This document shows positions 18,001 through 30,345 of a stretch of 64,000 nucleotides of DNA, in pieces. The position numbers were made by a program, and so were the translations under genes. The stretch spans positions 62,001-126,000 of the forward strand of contig CAWUHX010000426.1 in NCBI GenBank assembly GCA_963922205.1, in the 5' to 3' direction. Positions within the stretch are counted from its first letter, which is position 1. The number at the start of each line of letters is the position of its first letter. The notes beneath the pieces were generated by a model. That model worked only from the letters and a program-made list of their open reading frames with translations. It did no database searches and was not told where the DNA came from. The DNA is from Romanomermis culicivorax. Its lineage: Eukaryota > Nematoda > Enoplea > Mermithida > Mermithidae.

Positions 18001-20834
18001 CTTATAAGTGATCTTCAAAGATTTAATCTTGCATGTCGGATTAAGATCTTTATAGCCGACGAAGATCCTTCGCTGACTGTTGCATTGTGAGATTCCAGTA
18101 CGGTCTTATGTCTCGAGAATTGGATTGCCATACAATCCTGCAAAGATCTTGTTGTGATGACTTGATGCGAGATAAATAAAAAATCTCCTGTCGAGATCTT
18201 GCATCATCATTCAGCGCTGCATTCAGATTTCTCAGGGTTAATTTTAGTTTCAAGTCGAACAAAAAACGATTGATTTTTGCTCAGTTGGTCATGATCTCTA
18301 GAATCAGGTCTCTGGAAAATCTTTGCGGGGACATTTGTCCATCTTTACACGTCTTCATTAATAAAATACTGGTACATTTCATCAACCCCCTTTTCATCCT
18401 GCTATGCTCCCTATTGTTGTAATGTGATCTACTTTTGTTTTACATTGATCAATATATGATGCCATGTAATATGGTATACTGTAGCCAACAACGAAATGCA
18501 TAACGTCTGGCGCAATATGACGTTTCATCTGCAATTTACGCTATTACAATCTACATTAGGCACTGCACATCAGACTTAATTTCATTTGATGTGGAATTCT
18601 TCCTGGGAAGTCTCAGTGGTGGTCACTAACAGAAATTCATTTCAATAACCTAACCAATCAGCAACAATTTTTTGACTAGCGTTCAGGTGTCGACGCAGTT
18701 TTGTCCAAATCAGCAGTTGACAAGCACGATGTTCTTTTATGATTTTGGCCTTTTCATGGTCGCGAAGATTTAGCGTTTTTTACAGTATACAGTTTTGCCC
18801 TCCTGGAAATGTGTATCAAATTAAACCTGCTTTTTTGGTAGTCGCTACGTCTTTAGGCTTCTGCAGTCTCTCCATATCAATGTGATATCAACCAATAGCT
18901 GTAGAACCCTTTGAACCCAGACGTTTTTTGATTATACCATGATTTAACGATTTCTCAACGAACTGCTACAAATTAATGGGGCTTATTAATTCATACTGAC
19001 CACTGCTTTTTATGTCATTTTTTCATGCAGTTTATAAAAAATAAAAAATATCAACAGTATTCGGCGAACATGATGCAAGCTTACTGATTGGAAAATGCTT
19101 TACTTTCAATAAAAACTAAAGAAGGTTCTAGTGTGATTGTTCGTTAATTTTGATCATCATGTGCAGAAGTACTGTTCCAAACTAAATTTCCTTTTACTTT
19201 CAGTACGTTTTTATTAGAGCAAAAGAGCCACACTTCTGCTTTACATACAGTAACGGAGCACAGTTAGGCTAACCGTTTTTCTAGACGACCATAGACATGA
19301 GTTGTAAATAATCAAAAAGGATATTGAGTCAAAATTATTCAATATTTAGCTGATTTTCACAGAATAAGATCCTCAAAACGAGGAATGTCTTACTGCTAAA
19401 AGCAGAAGTATTGTACCTCCTACAAAAATTTTCATGTCAGAATACATGTTCTTGAGGGGAGAGGGATTCATGGGGTTCTGACCCATTTCTGACGTCAACA
19501 GAATCCTGGCTGACGCCATCAGAATTTTTATTACGAAATGTAGATGTAAATTCTTTTCCAAGTAAATGTTGCAGCATAAAATAAATATGAAAAACATTGC
19601 GAACTTTAAAAGCATTGTGATCGATTTTGGTTATCTTCTGAGCACTTTTCAAAAAGATTTGGGACTGACTTCCAAAATTTATATGCACTACATGTATCGT
19701 CAGAATCCATAAACTTATAACTCACTCGTGCACTTTTCTCTGATCGTGAATATTCGTAACCGTCTGGATTTACAACCGGTACTATGTAAAAGCACATCTT
19801 CCTCAAAAAATCCGTGATTTCGTCATCATTTTCGTGACCTTTGATGAGCTAAAATTTGATTTTTTCGATACAGTACAATGTTCAAGTTGATCTGGTAAAT
19901 GTCGAAATAATAGCTTTTACTGTAGATATGACGTACAAGGCTGTTGTTATAGAGAGCCATTCCCTGGCGTGAGTGCCGGCGTCGATCCATAAGCCAGGTT
20001 TCTCATCAGCAGAAGCATGACGTTGATCTGTAATCTGAAAGAATTGTAGCTATGCAGATATGTCAAAACAATAAATATAATGGTTTGTGAAATCAGCTTT
20101 TAACACCTCCTGAACTACACCTGAAGCATCATGATTGGTCGTTTTTCCGCAGTGTACCCAATGATTTCCGTTTGTGCAATATGCGGATAGGTTGATTGCA
20201 GCATTTTCATCGAAGCCATGATCTACAGATCAAAATCTTTTGTTACACATTATCACTCTTCTGACTGATTTTTACTGACCTGGTCATAGTCCATGTAGCC
20301 CGAAAAATCGAAGATATTGAAAACGTTCCTTGATTTTGTTTGACCATCGGAAATGAAATCAGAAACGCGCTTTGAGCCAAATGAATAATAGCCTTCTTTT
20401 TCCATTATGAGTCTTGAGACAAAAGTCGCACATTATCAATAAAGGGAGAAAGTTCCTTAAAAATTCTGCATTACTTCTCGACGCTGTTAACTGCAATACT
20501 GTAATTCATCCCATGATGCTTGAGTAGCTTCTCGAAATCAAATTGATCCTTCTCAAATATCATAATATCAGCGAAATCTCCAATATGCCTGGCATTATGC
20601 CAAATGTCAACCTGCAGTTCAAAAACGTGCACTCATCTCTCAAACTGGTACTTCAATTCAACTAACTTTGTTAGTCGAATTGTTCTGCAAATTTTCCAAC
20701 ACATGATATTCATCCAAATTTTGTATTAAAATAGAATAAACTTTGGTCGAACAATCGATTAATGACCATTTTATAACTAGTAAAATAAAACAATTGATGC
20801 AGAAATACATGAGTGAATATAAATAACTGGTCAT
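15012..20834 (-). CDS. Zinc metallocarboxypeptidase (M14A, carboxypeptidase A-like) precursor, 11 exons
   Basis: I reconstruct exons 20834-20667, 20611-20475, 20412-20280, 20222-20121, 20034-19921, 19848-19726, 17686-17603, 17540-17504, 17444-17224, 15827-15743 and 15208-15012. All introns are GT...AG, all phases join, and the sum is 467 codons including stop TGA. The protein would be a secreted enzyme that removes C-terminal residues from peptides. Order: signal peptide (MTSYLYSLMYFCINCFILLV), activation propeptide (KVYSILIQ... VDIWHNAR), then the catalytic domain. Zinc ligands are H and E in DAGTHAREW and H in SLHTYAQ. Substrate-carboxylate residues appear in RLWRKNRS and VDLNRNYD, and the catalytic Glu in LLELRP. 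The position that sets A- or B-type specificity (255 in bovine CPA) falls on Tyr in YEASGASYDW, neither Ile nor Asp. Long introns (2.0 and 1.4 kb) hold repeats. The start codon is the least certain part. Confidence 0.88.
15260..15535 (+). repeat. Polypyrimidine (CT-rich) tract in carboxypeptidase intron
   Basis: About 275 bp of irregular TTTTCCTTTTTCTTTC on the plus strand, i.e. a purine-rich run on the sense strand of the carboxypeptidase last intron. The open frames inside it are low-complexity artefacts. Confidence 0.7.
15960..16306 (-). mobile_element. Candidate tRNA-derived SINE in carboxypeptidase intron
   Basis: On the minus strand the head of this stretch resembles a decayed tRNA gene: TTTCTCAGTTGGTTAGAGCG matches an A box (D-loop), followed about 35 bp on by GATCCCGAGTTGAGCCCCGG, which resembles a worn B box and T-arm. 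A non-tRNA body follows to about 15960. A tRNA-like head fused to unrelated sequence inside an intron fits a SINE. It could equally be a degenerate tRNA pseudogene. No tail or target duplication was found. Confidence 0.4.
18655..18870. repeat. Dispersed repeat copy (also near 1022 and 35010)
   Basis: This segment aligns by eye with 35005-35215 (shared words such as GACGCAGTT, AAATCA-CAGT, AAGCA-GATGTT, TTGGCCTTT, GTGTATCAAA-T-AA), and its end also aligns with 1022-1104. It is non-coding and of unknown type. Confidence 0.5.
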
Positions 20835-21683
20835 ACAGTTGAGCATAAAATAACAAAAACCAAATCCTGCTGGATGGAAACAAGAACGATGATACGGAAA
20901 AATAGTGAGCATGCGGAACGTAATCCGTTTTCACATGGAATGCAAAAAATAATTAATTGACTAAAATGATGGTTATGGAAATGAGTATTGTTATGGCGAA
21001 TAACCATTCTTTTTATGCAGTTATCGTGTTGTAGCATAGAATTATCAGCTTCCATCAGCAGCGAGGAAAATCTACATTAAATCCAACAAATTTTAATCAA
21101 ACTCAGACCAGTCCTACCACTATGACAAATGGAAAGTCACGAATTCTAAAATCATGACTTCGGATAGACATCAAAAACCTATCGAATGACTCACCAATTG
21201 CCGAACTTTGGAGCAAAAAGTTACTGGTTGCTTTGAAGGCGCAATATTTAGTTAGTTATTTTTATGTTTTCTGCTCCTGATTGTCCGTTTCACCATGAGA
21301 CATATTAATTACATTTTGATGAAAACTGAGGCACCGATGCCAGGAGAAATGTTAATTACTCGTAGGTTGAAAATCGTTTAATCTCATTTGGTAATTTTTC
21401 TCAGCTTGAGCGAGCATCGGTACACTGACTGTCAAACTTTATCCAGATGAGGATGATTGAGATGCACATTAAACATAATTATAATCATGATACCGATGCA
21501 CATTTCTTCTGAAACATCTCCGGAATTGCAGGCAGTGAGCCAGAACTTCTTGATTAGCATATAATTGCAGTCCAACTAAGTTAGTGCTTCTAATTTTTAA
21601 ACGTGGTCACAATCTGCTGGAGGCGAGCATTAAAGGGAGGTGGACTTTTTCTACTATAATTTTTATAAAATACTTTCATATCA
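20835..21683. other. Upstream region of the carboxypeptidase gene
   Basis: AT-rich sequence upstream of the chosen start codon, expected to hold the promoter. No motif could be singled out. The frame upstream of the chosen Met is open to 20912 but reads as ordinary polar sequence, so the later Met with the signal peptide is preferred. Confidence 0.4.
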
Positions 21684-22402
21684 ATGAATGAATGAATGAA
21701 TGAAATGAATGAATGAATGAATGAATGAATGAATGAATGAATGAATGAATGAATGAATGAATGAATGAATGAATGAATGAATGAATGAATGAATGAATGA
21801 ATGAATGAATGAATGAATGAATGAATGAATGAATGAATGAATGAATGAATGAATGAATGAATGAATGAATGAATGAATGAATGAATGAATGAATGAATGA
21901 ATGAATGAATGAATGAATGAATGAATGAATGAATGAATGAATGAATGAATGAATGAATGAATGAATGAATGAATGAATGAATGAATGAATGAATGAATGA
22001 ATGAATGAATGAATGAATGAATGAATGAATGAATGAATGAATGAATGAATGAATGAATGAATGAATGAATGAATGAATGAATGAATGAATGAATGAATGA
22101 ATGAATGAATGAATGAATGAATGAATGAATGAATGAATGAATGAATGAATGAATGAATGAATGAATGAATGAATGAATGAATGAATGAATGAATGAATGA
22201 ATGAATGAATGAATGAATGAATGAATGAATGAATGAATGAATGAATGAATGAATGAATGAATGAATGAATGAATGAATGAATGAATGAATGAATGAATGA
22301 ATGAATGAATGAATGAATGAATGAATGAATGAATGAATGAATGAATGAATGAATGAATGAATGAATGAATGAATGAATGAATGAATGAATGAATGAATGA
22401 AT
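21684..22402. repeat. (ATGA)n microsatellite, about 180 copies
   Basis: About 719 bp of almost pure ATGA/TGAA tetranucleotide on the plus strand, with one interruption near 21701 (TGAAATGAATG). The tract is open in several frames on both strands because the 4-bp unit contains no stop on the minus strand; the Ser-Phe-Ile-His repeat frame there is an artefact. Such long perfect arrays are usually highly polymorphic in length, and the assembled length may not be exact. Confidence 0.95.
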
Positions 22403-24430
22403 TTTGATGTTATTAGGCAAAATACATTGATTAAATATAGTTAAACAAACACAACGTTAAAGAAAATAGGAAATGGAAATAAAGTAAAGATTAGTAAATA
22501 CGATATAACATCCGGAGCCTAAATGGGCAGTTATGCCTTGGTGATAAGCCCCCGACACAATTGTTTCAGATCGTAAAGTTCAAGTCGTTTCTTAAACAAA
22601 GTCAAATTATTGCACAATTTAATTTCACTTGGTAGTTTGTTCCAATTAGAGCAAGCTTGGTTGGAAAACCAATTTTTTCTGGTTTCAGTACGGGAATAGT
22701 TTATGTATAAGTCATTGTTTGTGTTGAACTTATTTAAACTGTACGAAAGTAATCCATTTTTTCCTATGAAAGGATGTTAAATCTCTGCTGGAACTCCACT
22801 TCTTAAAGGTCAGTGAGTACTTCTCTTTTTGAAACTTGTTCATTTTTTTATGAATCGCTGGTACGTCGATTGACAGTCATTGTTTACTAGAACGGGAAGA
22901 CAATAAAGGTCAAAGGACATTGCACAACATCGTTTGCAGTTGAAGTTGAACAATGACCATTTTCGATAAAAATTTACTGATGACAAGCGACGAAATAACG
23001 ATAAATGGTGAACAAAACTGACAGAAAAGCGAAGCCATTGGACAGTGAAAAACGTAGAAAGCACAATGATTAAATAAACATCTTTCCATCTTCTTAATGA
23101 GGTAAAATAGGAAAACGCGCTGCAAACTATTTTCTTTAGAAACAACATTGACGAAAGGAGAAAACAGGACGTGTTGAAAAGAAAATAGGACTACCACGTC
23201 ATGTTACGGTAGGATAGAATCTGTGAAATCTTCATGATGCATGTACAACTTGCTCATTGGACAGGAGACCTACGAGGGAAGTGGTTAGTGTGACATTACT
23301 TAGGTTGTTGCGGGCTATCGAATGCTCCATAATGGTATGATTACATAACCACACTTGAGGAATATTGTTGATTTGATGTCAGTAACATTTTTGGTAATAT
23401 GACGATTTATATATTTTTCAAATTGTACTCTGCCCCCCCCCCCCCCATAGCTCTGTCAAAAGTTACGAACGAAGATTTTTGTGGAGTCTCAATAAGATCT
23501 ATCGATTGAATTGTATTTGTTTGGTATAAAAAATTTTTCTTCAAGGTATTAGAAACTTTGCTTCAGGCGAAAAGTTTTTGCCATAAGATTCGAAAGATTA
23601 TTAGACCTTAATCCCTTTTTCTAAAGTACTAATTAAAATCGTAATCCTTCGTTTTTGACAGTGCCATTTGGGCCAATAATGCCAACCATTGCCTACAAAA
23701 ACCCCGAAACATCTCCGATTTATCAAAAAAGCATCGAAAGTTTTAGGTCACAAATTATGTACGGAATACTAAAAAAATCAAATTTGAATGAAGTTGAAAA
23801 CCTGAACAAAAACCATTGATTCCACAAAAATGTTAAAACCCAAGCCAATAACACTCTATCGTGCAACGTGAAATTTAAAATTATTTTACGTTTCTTACCC
23901 TGATCATACTTTTAAGAGGATCAATCCAAAATTTTGAGAAAAAAAAGTCGAAAAAGGGTTTTTTTCGAGCAGGAGTGGCCTTAAGGGCATAACAGGTTTT
24001 TCGGGTATCCCGTAAGTTGGGGGTCCCTCCTCCCAATGCTCTCCAACTACAGACATGCCTTAAATTCTTTTTGCACCAACCATTTTTCGTGGAAGACCGA
24101 CAATTTTTGTTGGAAATCACTTGTTAACAAAAACCCCCGAAAAACCTCGAGGTAAAATAGTAACCCCGACGAAAACCCTGTGCCAGATCAAACCCCGAAA
24201 AATCCCAAACTCAAAAAAACCTAATTTCGGAGAAAGCCCCCAAAGTTGGCTACACGTGGGAGCCTGGTGTAGCATTACCAGTCTGTTGGAAGGTTGTGAA
24301 GATGTTCATTGTGATGAAAGCAAAACTATTACAACAACGAATTTTTGTTAAGGATTGGCCATGAAAGTTGAGCGGTGAAAAATCCGCATTAAATATGATT
24401 GGTCATGTATCATGTGCACTGAAATCTGAC
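22403..24430. other. Intergenic, no gene seen; poly-C run at 23433
   Basis: AT-rich spacer. Two overlapping minus-strand frames at 22840-23197 are rich in Phe/Leu/Ser as expected from AT-rich DNA and have no recognisable domain. A run of about 13 C residues sits near 23433-23446. Around 23690-24260 there is a loose repetition of CCCCGAAAA-type words. I can support no gene. Confidence 0.4.
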
Positions 24431-24731
24431 TGGTAAACTGACCTTTACCACGCCCGTAATGATGTCAATATCATTAAATTGTAAAAAAATATTGTAAGCA
24501 TCGCGAAAAACCACCAATTATATACCTCGTCCTTGCTCATTTTGCAATAATTACTTAATTTTTTCCATAATCTTAACATTTTTCATATTTTGTCGTATCG
24601 ACGATGAACGTTCGTTCTATAACTCTGCAATTATCTAAAAATGATCTGAATTTTTTTGTCAATTACCCTGGTTTCAGAAAACGGAGGAGCTGATTATCTA
24701 CCGTCTCCAGCAGATTAAATTTAAATTAGAA

Positions 24732-27574
24732 ATGGTGCAGCCTCAGCTATTGCTGCCTGGACTATGCATTTTGATCAGCGGCCTGCTTTGTTTGATATGC
24801 CTTATTCTACCAGTGGTCACTCGAGTAGTTAAGAACGTCAGAACAGTTAACAATCGCAGGACTTTTCATAAGCTGTTGCTGTCGGTTCTTGTGGGCGATG
24901 TTTTGAACATTTCGGTTCTTATGATATTAGACTCGCTGATGATTTGGGCATCTTTTTTGGTCGAAAATATTTGGCCGATCAGATGGATTACAATTTTTTG
25001 CATGGGGATCGGTTATTGGAGTATGGTGTTGGGTACGATAATGATTGCATGGAACAGGTTAGCATTCTAATATCAGAATTTTAAGTTGTCTGACTAGATA
25101 TGCTACGTTGTTCATAGATATCATAACTGTTGTAGTTAAAAGTCTTACGACAATAGTGAGGTCAGGACCCTATTGCATCAACGTAGGAGTTTAGGAGTAC
25201 ACTTCTCGCTTGCATCAAACACTCCTAGGGTATTCGTTGTCTAGGGTTCTGGAGTTCGAAGCGTTCAAGAGTTCAAAAGTAAACATGTTATTTTACATGA
25301 TTCTTTGATTCTTGGCAATGTTAAATTTAAAAAAATAACTCATGGTAGGAATTGTTCTTTGAAAAATCTACGTGTTGTAGCGTGCTTCATTGTCATTCAA
25401 AGTTCACTATTAGAAATCTACGAGGGATTAAAGCGAACCCTTCCGTGAACTTGAAGGTGATGTCCTTATTATGTCTTCGCCAATCAAGTTTTGGAAGAAT
25501 ACATAAGAAAATTACAGCAAAATACGTTTGTGGAGTTATTATGCGACTTTCGGAAAAGTGCACACAAACTTTCGTTTACTACTGAACTCCTAGACTTTCT
25601 TCTAGGAGTAGGAAAACCGCTCACCAATAAGTTGGAGTTACTTCTAGAGTACTTATGGTCGCCTGCACTAAGGCTTTTACGCCTGAACAACTCTAGGGGC
25701 TCAGTAGTTTAGAAGTGTAGAAGAATCGGCTTGCATGTAATAGGGTCCTGCATGGGTGGCCCATGAGGCAGCTGGGCGGGGCTTGGGCCGCGGGAAAAAG
25801 TCAGTGGGCCAGTCCGTGCCTGTTGGTCTAGGGTCGCAAAAGCCCATGAAAGATAAGTGAATACATTAAAATTTTATTTGTGGTCAGATACATATTTTCT
25901 GTATGTTATGTTACTTGGTTACATTTTGATTCGCTTTGGTTATCTGCTCTGCATTACGCCCATGAAAAGACACTTAGCAGGTGCTTCCAATCTGAATTTT
26001 CATTTTCAGTGCAATCTTTTTCCTGAATTTTTCCCTTTTTATATCCAAGGCAAGAAAGTGTCTGTCGATTTAAGGAAACATAAAATATTTAGAAATTATC
26101 ATCATCTCAAATGTGCCATTGCACCTTGTCGTATTTTTGTTTGGTCTTGAAATTTTCGGTAAATATTTCGTGTTCCACCGTAATACTTTATTTTTATCTT
26201 CGTGCTAACTTTTACTTTCGACTGGTAAATCTGTCGATCAAAATCAATCAAATCTGCAATTTACAGCTCATCATCAGAATCATTTGAAAAAATCAAGTAG
26301 AGGCAAAGTTTTGGTGATTCATATGCATGCATGTTTCGGTTTGATGAGTCTTTCTAGGTCAATGATATTATTGATATGGACTAAGCATAGGGTGAGCGTC
26401 AATATCTAGAAGCTATACTAATATTCCCAAGAGATATATTTAGATGCAAGAAATTGAGGTATTAATTTGTCTCGTTCACGCCCATCTTATAGCGTTATGC
26501 ACAAGTTGGATATTGGGGAGAACCGACAGGCGCGTACCTAGCTCTGCTGGGCACCTGAGCCCAAGAAATGAAAAACGTAAGCGCATAAGTGTGTATAACA
26601 TTATAAGATGGGTGTGAACCAGACACATGAATACCGAAATTTATTTAGTTGCAATGTAGAGTCCGTTTTTTTGTAAAATACTTCTAAATTGGAAAATAAC
26701 CAATTATGTGATCGAAATCGTTTACTCAAAACTCCTAAAGTCAGAGTTCGAACTCAAAACTTTGTTTAAGGTGAGCTTATTAAGCTTACAATTTCCCAAT
26801 CCTATGTGATATATCAACAAAAACCGAAAAATGGCACTTATTTTCCGCTTTTATTACTCAGAAAATATTCAAGTAAACCATACTAAAAAAGCCTTACTTT
26901 AGGATGTGCAAGTTTTGCATTACTCTCGAATTCAAGCCATTGCAATGGTTCGAACACCCGAAGCCTTTGATATGCGTAACATGGATACTATCACTGGCCA
27001 TCACACTAGCGCAGTGCTTGCTCGTTTGCTATCTCGAATTCGATCCTGGCACCTTGAGTTTTCATCGTTTTTGCCCGAATAAAATTTATACGGCAATACT
27101 CAACGCATTCGGTCTAATCAATTTGATTTTGATCATCTTGCCTTATTTGTTCATCATTCGTGAGGTGAGTAAAATAAGCACATTTTTTAGATCCTTTTAA
27201 CTTGTGTGGGGTTTATGTCACAGATTATTCGACTGAAAAATATGTCGAGTCAAGTTCGACCAGTGGTCACTTATAATGCTCAAAATTGCAATGTTCGAAT
27301 CGGAACACCGAACAGTCAGGGTTTACAGTCTGACAAGGCCGAAATTTTGGTCGGTCTGCAGGTGGTGTTGACGGTTGTTATACTGATTACCACCAACGCA
27401 ATTCTGGCTTTTGTGAGTTTTGGTCACGCCATTTTAGCCTGTATCGTGAGTCATTACGCGACGATTATTTTGTGCACTTATACATCCGTGTTGTCTTTGA
27501 TTTTTTGTGAAGACATAAGGTTAGGTGTGAAGGCTTTGGCCCAAAAGTTGTTATGCAATAGCAATGATTTATGA
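24732..27574 (+). CDS. Seven-transmembrane receptor-like protein, copy 1 (three exons)
   Basis: Exons 24732-25057, 26903-27164 and 27224-27574 join in phase (ACAG/GTTAGC, TTTAG/GATG, GAG/GTGAGT, TCACAG/ATT) to 313 codons including stop, about 312 aa. Exon 1 holds TM1 ([19 protein letters not shown]), TM2 (LLLSVLVGDVLNISVLMILD) and TM3 ending IMIAWNRM, which sits where G-protein-coupled receptors have the DRY motif. Exon 2 holds TM4 and TM5, and exon 3 TM6 and TM7 followed by CEDIRLGVKAL. The topology and small size match nematode chemoreceptor-type receptors, but I do not recognise the subfamily. Ligand and partner are unknown. Copy 2 (30346-36318) has the same exon layout, with an identical intron position after the NR. 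Decayed copies lie further right. Intron 1 (1.8 kb) holds transposon fragments. Confidence 0.82.
25163..25750. mobile_element. Inverted-repeat element (MITE family F) in receptor copy 1 intron
   Basis: About 588 bp with ends CAGGACCCTATTGCATC on the left and, inverted, CAGGACCCTATTACATGC on the right. The inside repeats CTCCTAG/CTAGGAGT words in both orientations. A related fragment with CTCCTAGGAGGAGTAA and GCAACAGGGTC lies at about 41505-41665. Open frames within it on both strands are not supported as genes. No clear target duplication. Confidence 0.55.
26468..26627. mobile_element. Short inverted-repeat element (MITE family H) in receptor copy 1 intron
   Basis: About 160 bp. The left end TGTCTCGTTCACGCCCATCT and the right end, inverted, TGTCTGGTTCACACCCATCT are near-perfect terminal inverted repeats continuing into TATA. 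A partial relative of one end (ACATTATAAGATGGGTTGAC) lies at about 33252-33290. Confidence 0.6.
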
Positions 27575-28643
27575 AACGTACCGAAATATTTTTGATGAAA
27601 GGGTCTATTTTTTGATTATCTCATTTTTTCAGAATCACAGGATGGCTGCTTCGAGAGCATGAATGTAGCAGAGCCCGATAGTTTGTAGCGGTCGTGCGAT
27701 TTTTTTAAGTTTTTGGGGCTCTTTGAAGAAAAAAATTTCGATTTTTTTACCGAAGAAGTTCAAAAAACGTCTTTTTTACATTGTTTTTGTATGTAAGACA
27801 CAACATCTGAGAGATGCTACAAAGCATTTAAGACGTCAAAAAATAATATTACCTGACAACGACATGTAATCCAAGAATTCAAATTTTTCGATTTTCTTTC
27901 TATTCTATGAATGGTTTCACTTTCGAGCATGTTGTGCAGTTATGTTGCATGTTGCTCATTGTTTTCGGTACAGTATATGTCAAGCCATGAGTTTTTCAGT
28001 CCTTATGTTGGATTGGATAATAAAGAATGAAAGTAATTTTGAAGTTGTGCGATTGACCTCTAACTGTAAAAATCCTGTAAAAATTCTCCACTGTAGAATT
28101 ATTTATACAAAAAAATTGTCAAAAGTTTATTGAGTAAGTCTACAAATTTGCAGTTTTATTTGACTTATTGTGCGTCAGAAAGTTTCTTTAGGATTGTTCG
28201 ATGGAAAACAAACTGTAGTACAACATACTGCCAGTAGGAAATTGGCTTTAGACCTTGAATATTATTTTTTTGATCATTCCAAAGCTCATTCATAAAAATC
28301 AAAACTTGTGAGCAAAGTCTATTTTGCTTTGTCCCCAAATCTTCCTTTATCAATACACCATTACAGAATAAAAATTGGGGAGTGAATTTTCAGACAGTCA
28401 GAAATGTAATTAATTTGTCTGTATCAGCACACAAACACAATGGGGTTTCGAATATTCCACGTTACTGTTTAAGGGTACAGTTCCAGCATCGAGCCCTGGA
28501 AGTGAGATAAATGGCCATGTCTATATCTATGATAAACTAGAATGATCTTACTTGGCCGATTACTCTTGCTGCAGGCAGGTGTGGAAAACAGGGAAAAAGT
28601 GTTTTTCTACTCCACTATTTACCTTAGTCTTCTTTCTGTCATA
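27575..28643. other. 3' flank of receptor copy 1, shared with copy 3
   Basis: No gene. The stretch 27830-28370 resembles 43310-44040 behind the decayed copy 3, for example TTCTATNCTATGAATNGTTT, and a GGCTTTNGNCCTTGAAT-NTTATTTTTT phrase near 28245 and 43965. This shows that the duplicated unit includes non-coding flanks. Confidence 0.5.
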
Positions 28644-29498
28644 TACGGAATACGAGAAGAACCAATTGAAAACAAATCGTTACCACTTGAAAAAACTTGT
28701 TACCATTTGAAAAAAATTTGTCCCCACTTGAAAAAAATGCTTACCTTCGAACATGATGCACAACATTTTTTCAAGATGCATCGCAAAAATTTCAAGATGC
28801 ATGACAAAAAAATCAACATCTTTTTCGATGTTCGACTTTTTTTTCAACTGCATCGCAATTTTTTCAAGTGCGTCGCATTTTTTTCAAGATAACATTGAAA
28901 AAATCGAGCTGAGATCTCGAAAAAAATAGTCCCCCCCTCTTCCACGCACCATAAAAACGAAGAGCACCCTTCGCCAGGAAGCCGTGACCCCACAAATCCG
29001 CTTTGAAGGATTCTCGAATATATAAACGTAGGAGGCAGAGCAACGCTTTTGATTGGCTAGTTTCAGAAATTTTCATCCTTTGATGTGCCGTCCATCTTGG
29101 TCTTTTTTCGAAATAAGATCTTAATTTTTTTTCAAGATGCCATCTTGATTTTCCTTCAAGATGAGATGTTGACTTTTTTCAAGATGGGATGTTGATTTTT
29201 TTTCAAGATGAAATTTTAATTTTTTAAAAATGGGATGTTAAATTTTTCAAGATTATCTTGAAAAAATGCGACGCATTGGAAAAAACTGCAATGCAGTTGA
29301 AAAGAAAGTCGAACATCGAAAAAATCTCACATCTTGATTTTTTTGATATTTTTTCCGATTTTTTGCGATGTTGAAAAAATGTTGTGCATCATGTTTGAAG
29401 GTAACGATTTTTTTCTATTAGTAACAAATTTTTTCTGGTGGTAACAAAATTTTCAAGTGGTAACGATTTTCCTCAAGTGGACCTTCTCGTATTCCGTA
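28644..29498. mobile_element. Long inverted-repeat element (MITE family E) with GTCATA duplication
   Basis: 855 bp bounded by TACGGAATACGAGAAG and its inverse CTTCTCGTATTCCGTA. GTCATA stands on both sides (28638-28643 and 29499-29504). The arms continue inward with many repeats of TTGAAAAAA and TTTTTCAAGATG in opposite orientations (28680-28900 against 29090-29470). A central 180 bp unique part (28920-29090) lies between the arms. No transposase is encoded. It sits in the spacer between receptor copies 1 and 2 and is missing from the duplicated block on the right, so it either arrived after the duplication or was lost there. Confidence 0.7.
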
Positions 29499-30345
29499 GT
29501 CATACTTAGAAAAAGATACGCTGCCCTTCACTCCATGGAGTAGTCCACTCCACCGTCTTTCACTCCATTCCTCTTTGTTCTTTCTTCTGTCTGCTCTTTT
29601 ACTCCACCCAGTAGGCCACTACACCTTCTGCTACTTGTGCCTAGAAGTTTATGGGCGGAAGGTTTTAGTTTTTCATTACATTCCATGACACTTTGTTTTA
29701 TTTTTGCATAAGAAAAATCGGAAATATATCTCTTGCATATATTTTTTATTACCTTTTTTCCGATTTTGCGCGATTTTCGATATTGTACGGCCAAGGGCAG
29801 GCCTCTTCTTTCGTGCTTTATATACTGTCATGCGTCTTTTTTCGCTCTTAGTATAAACTAGCCAGTCGGCTTAATTAGTTGACGAGACATTAGACAGTGG
29901 AACCCTCCACTTTTAGTAATTTTTTTGGATCTTACTCAGGGTTCATTTTTTCAAAGACTATTTTTGTGATGAATTGAAAGCAAGTACTACATAGTTTCAC
30001 AAATGATGGAACATGTGCTGTCCAATTATGTTATGCCCACGTTGAATCCAGTGGCTTAAATTGAAAAAAACATTCTAAACAACCTTCTAGATCCTTAATT
30101 TAATGCCAGTCACTCACCGCCTGACTTTGGTACACCGCCATACCTTTGTTTTTCATCTGTGCCTACATTGTCAACAACAGTTTCACAACCTTTTTACGCA
30201 AGTTCCTAATTGGACAAAATATTTAACTACTATTTTTCGAGATGACGAGTGTCATTATATCAATAAACGAAAAACAAGAAATAACTCCAAAACAACACTA
30301 GATTTTAAAGCCGAACATTTCTGGAAAATGCTCACAACCTGCAAC
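29499..30345. other. Spacer and 5' flank of receptor copy 2
   Basis: No independent gene. The part 29860-30040 resembles 44325-44520 in front of decayed copy 4 (shared GTTGAC-AGA, AGTGGAA, AAAGCAA-CAAGTACT), so it belongs to the duplicated block and presumably includes the promoter of copy 2. Confidence 0.5.

Noticed and set aside
21684-22402. CRISPR-like or satellite array
   Set aside because: The unit is 4 bp without spacers. It is a simple microsatellite, and nothing else in the window resembles CRISPR, which would not be expected in a nematode.
21590-22420. 276-codon frame of Ser-Phe-Ile-His repeats on the minus strand
   Set aside because: It is a translation of the ATGA microsatellite, with no splice or start context.
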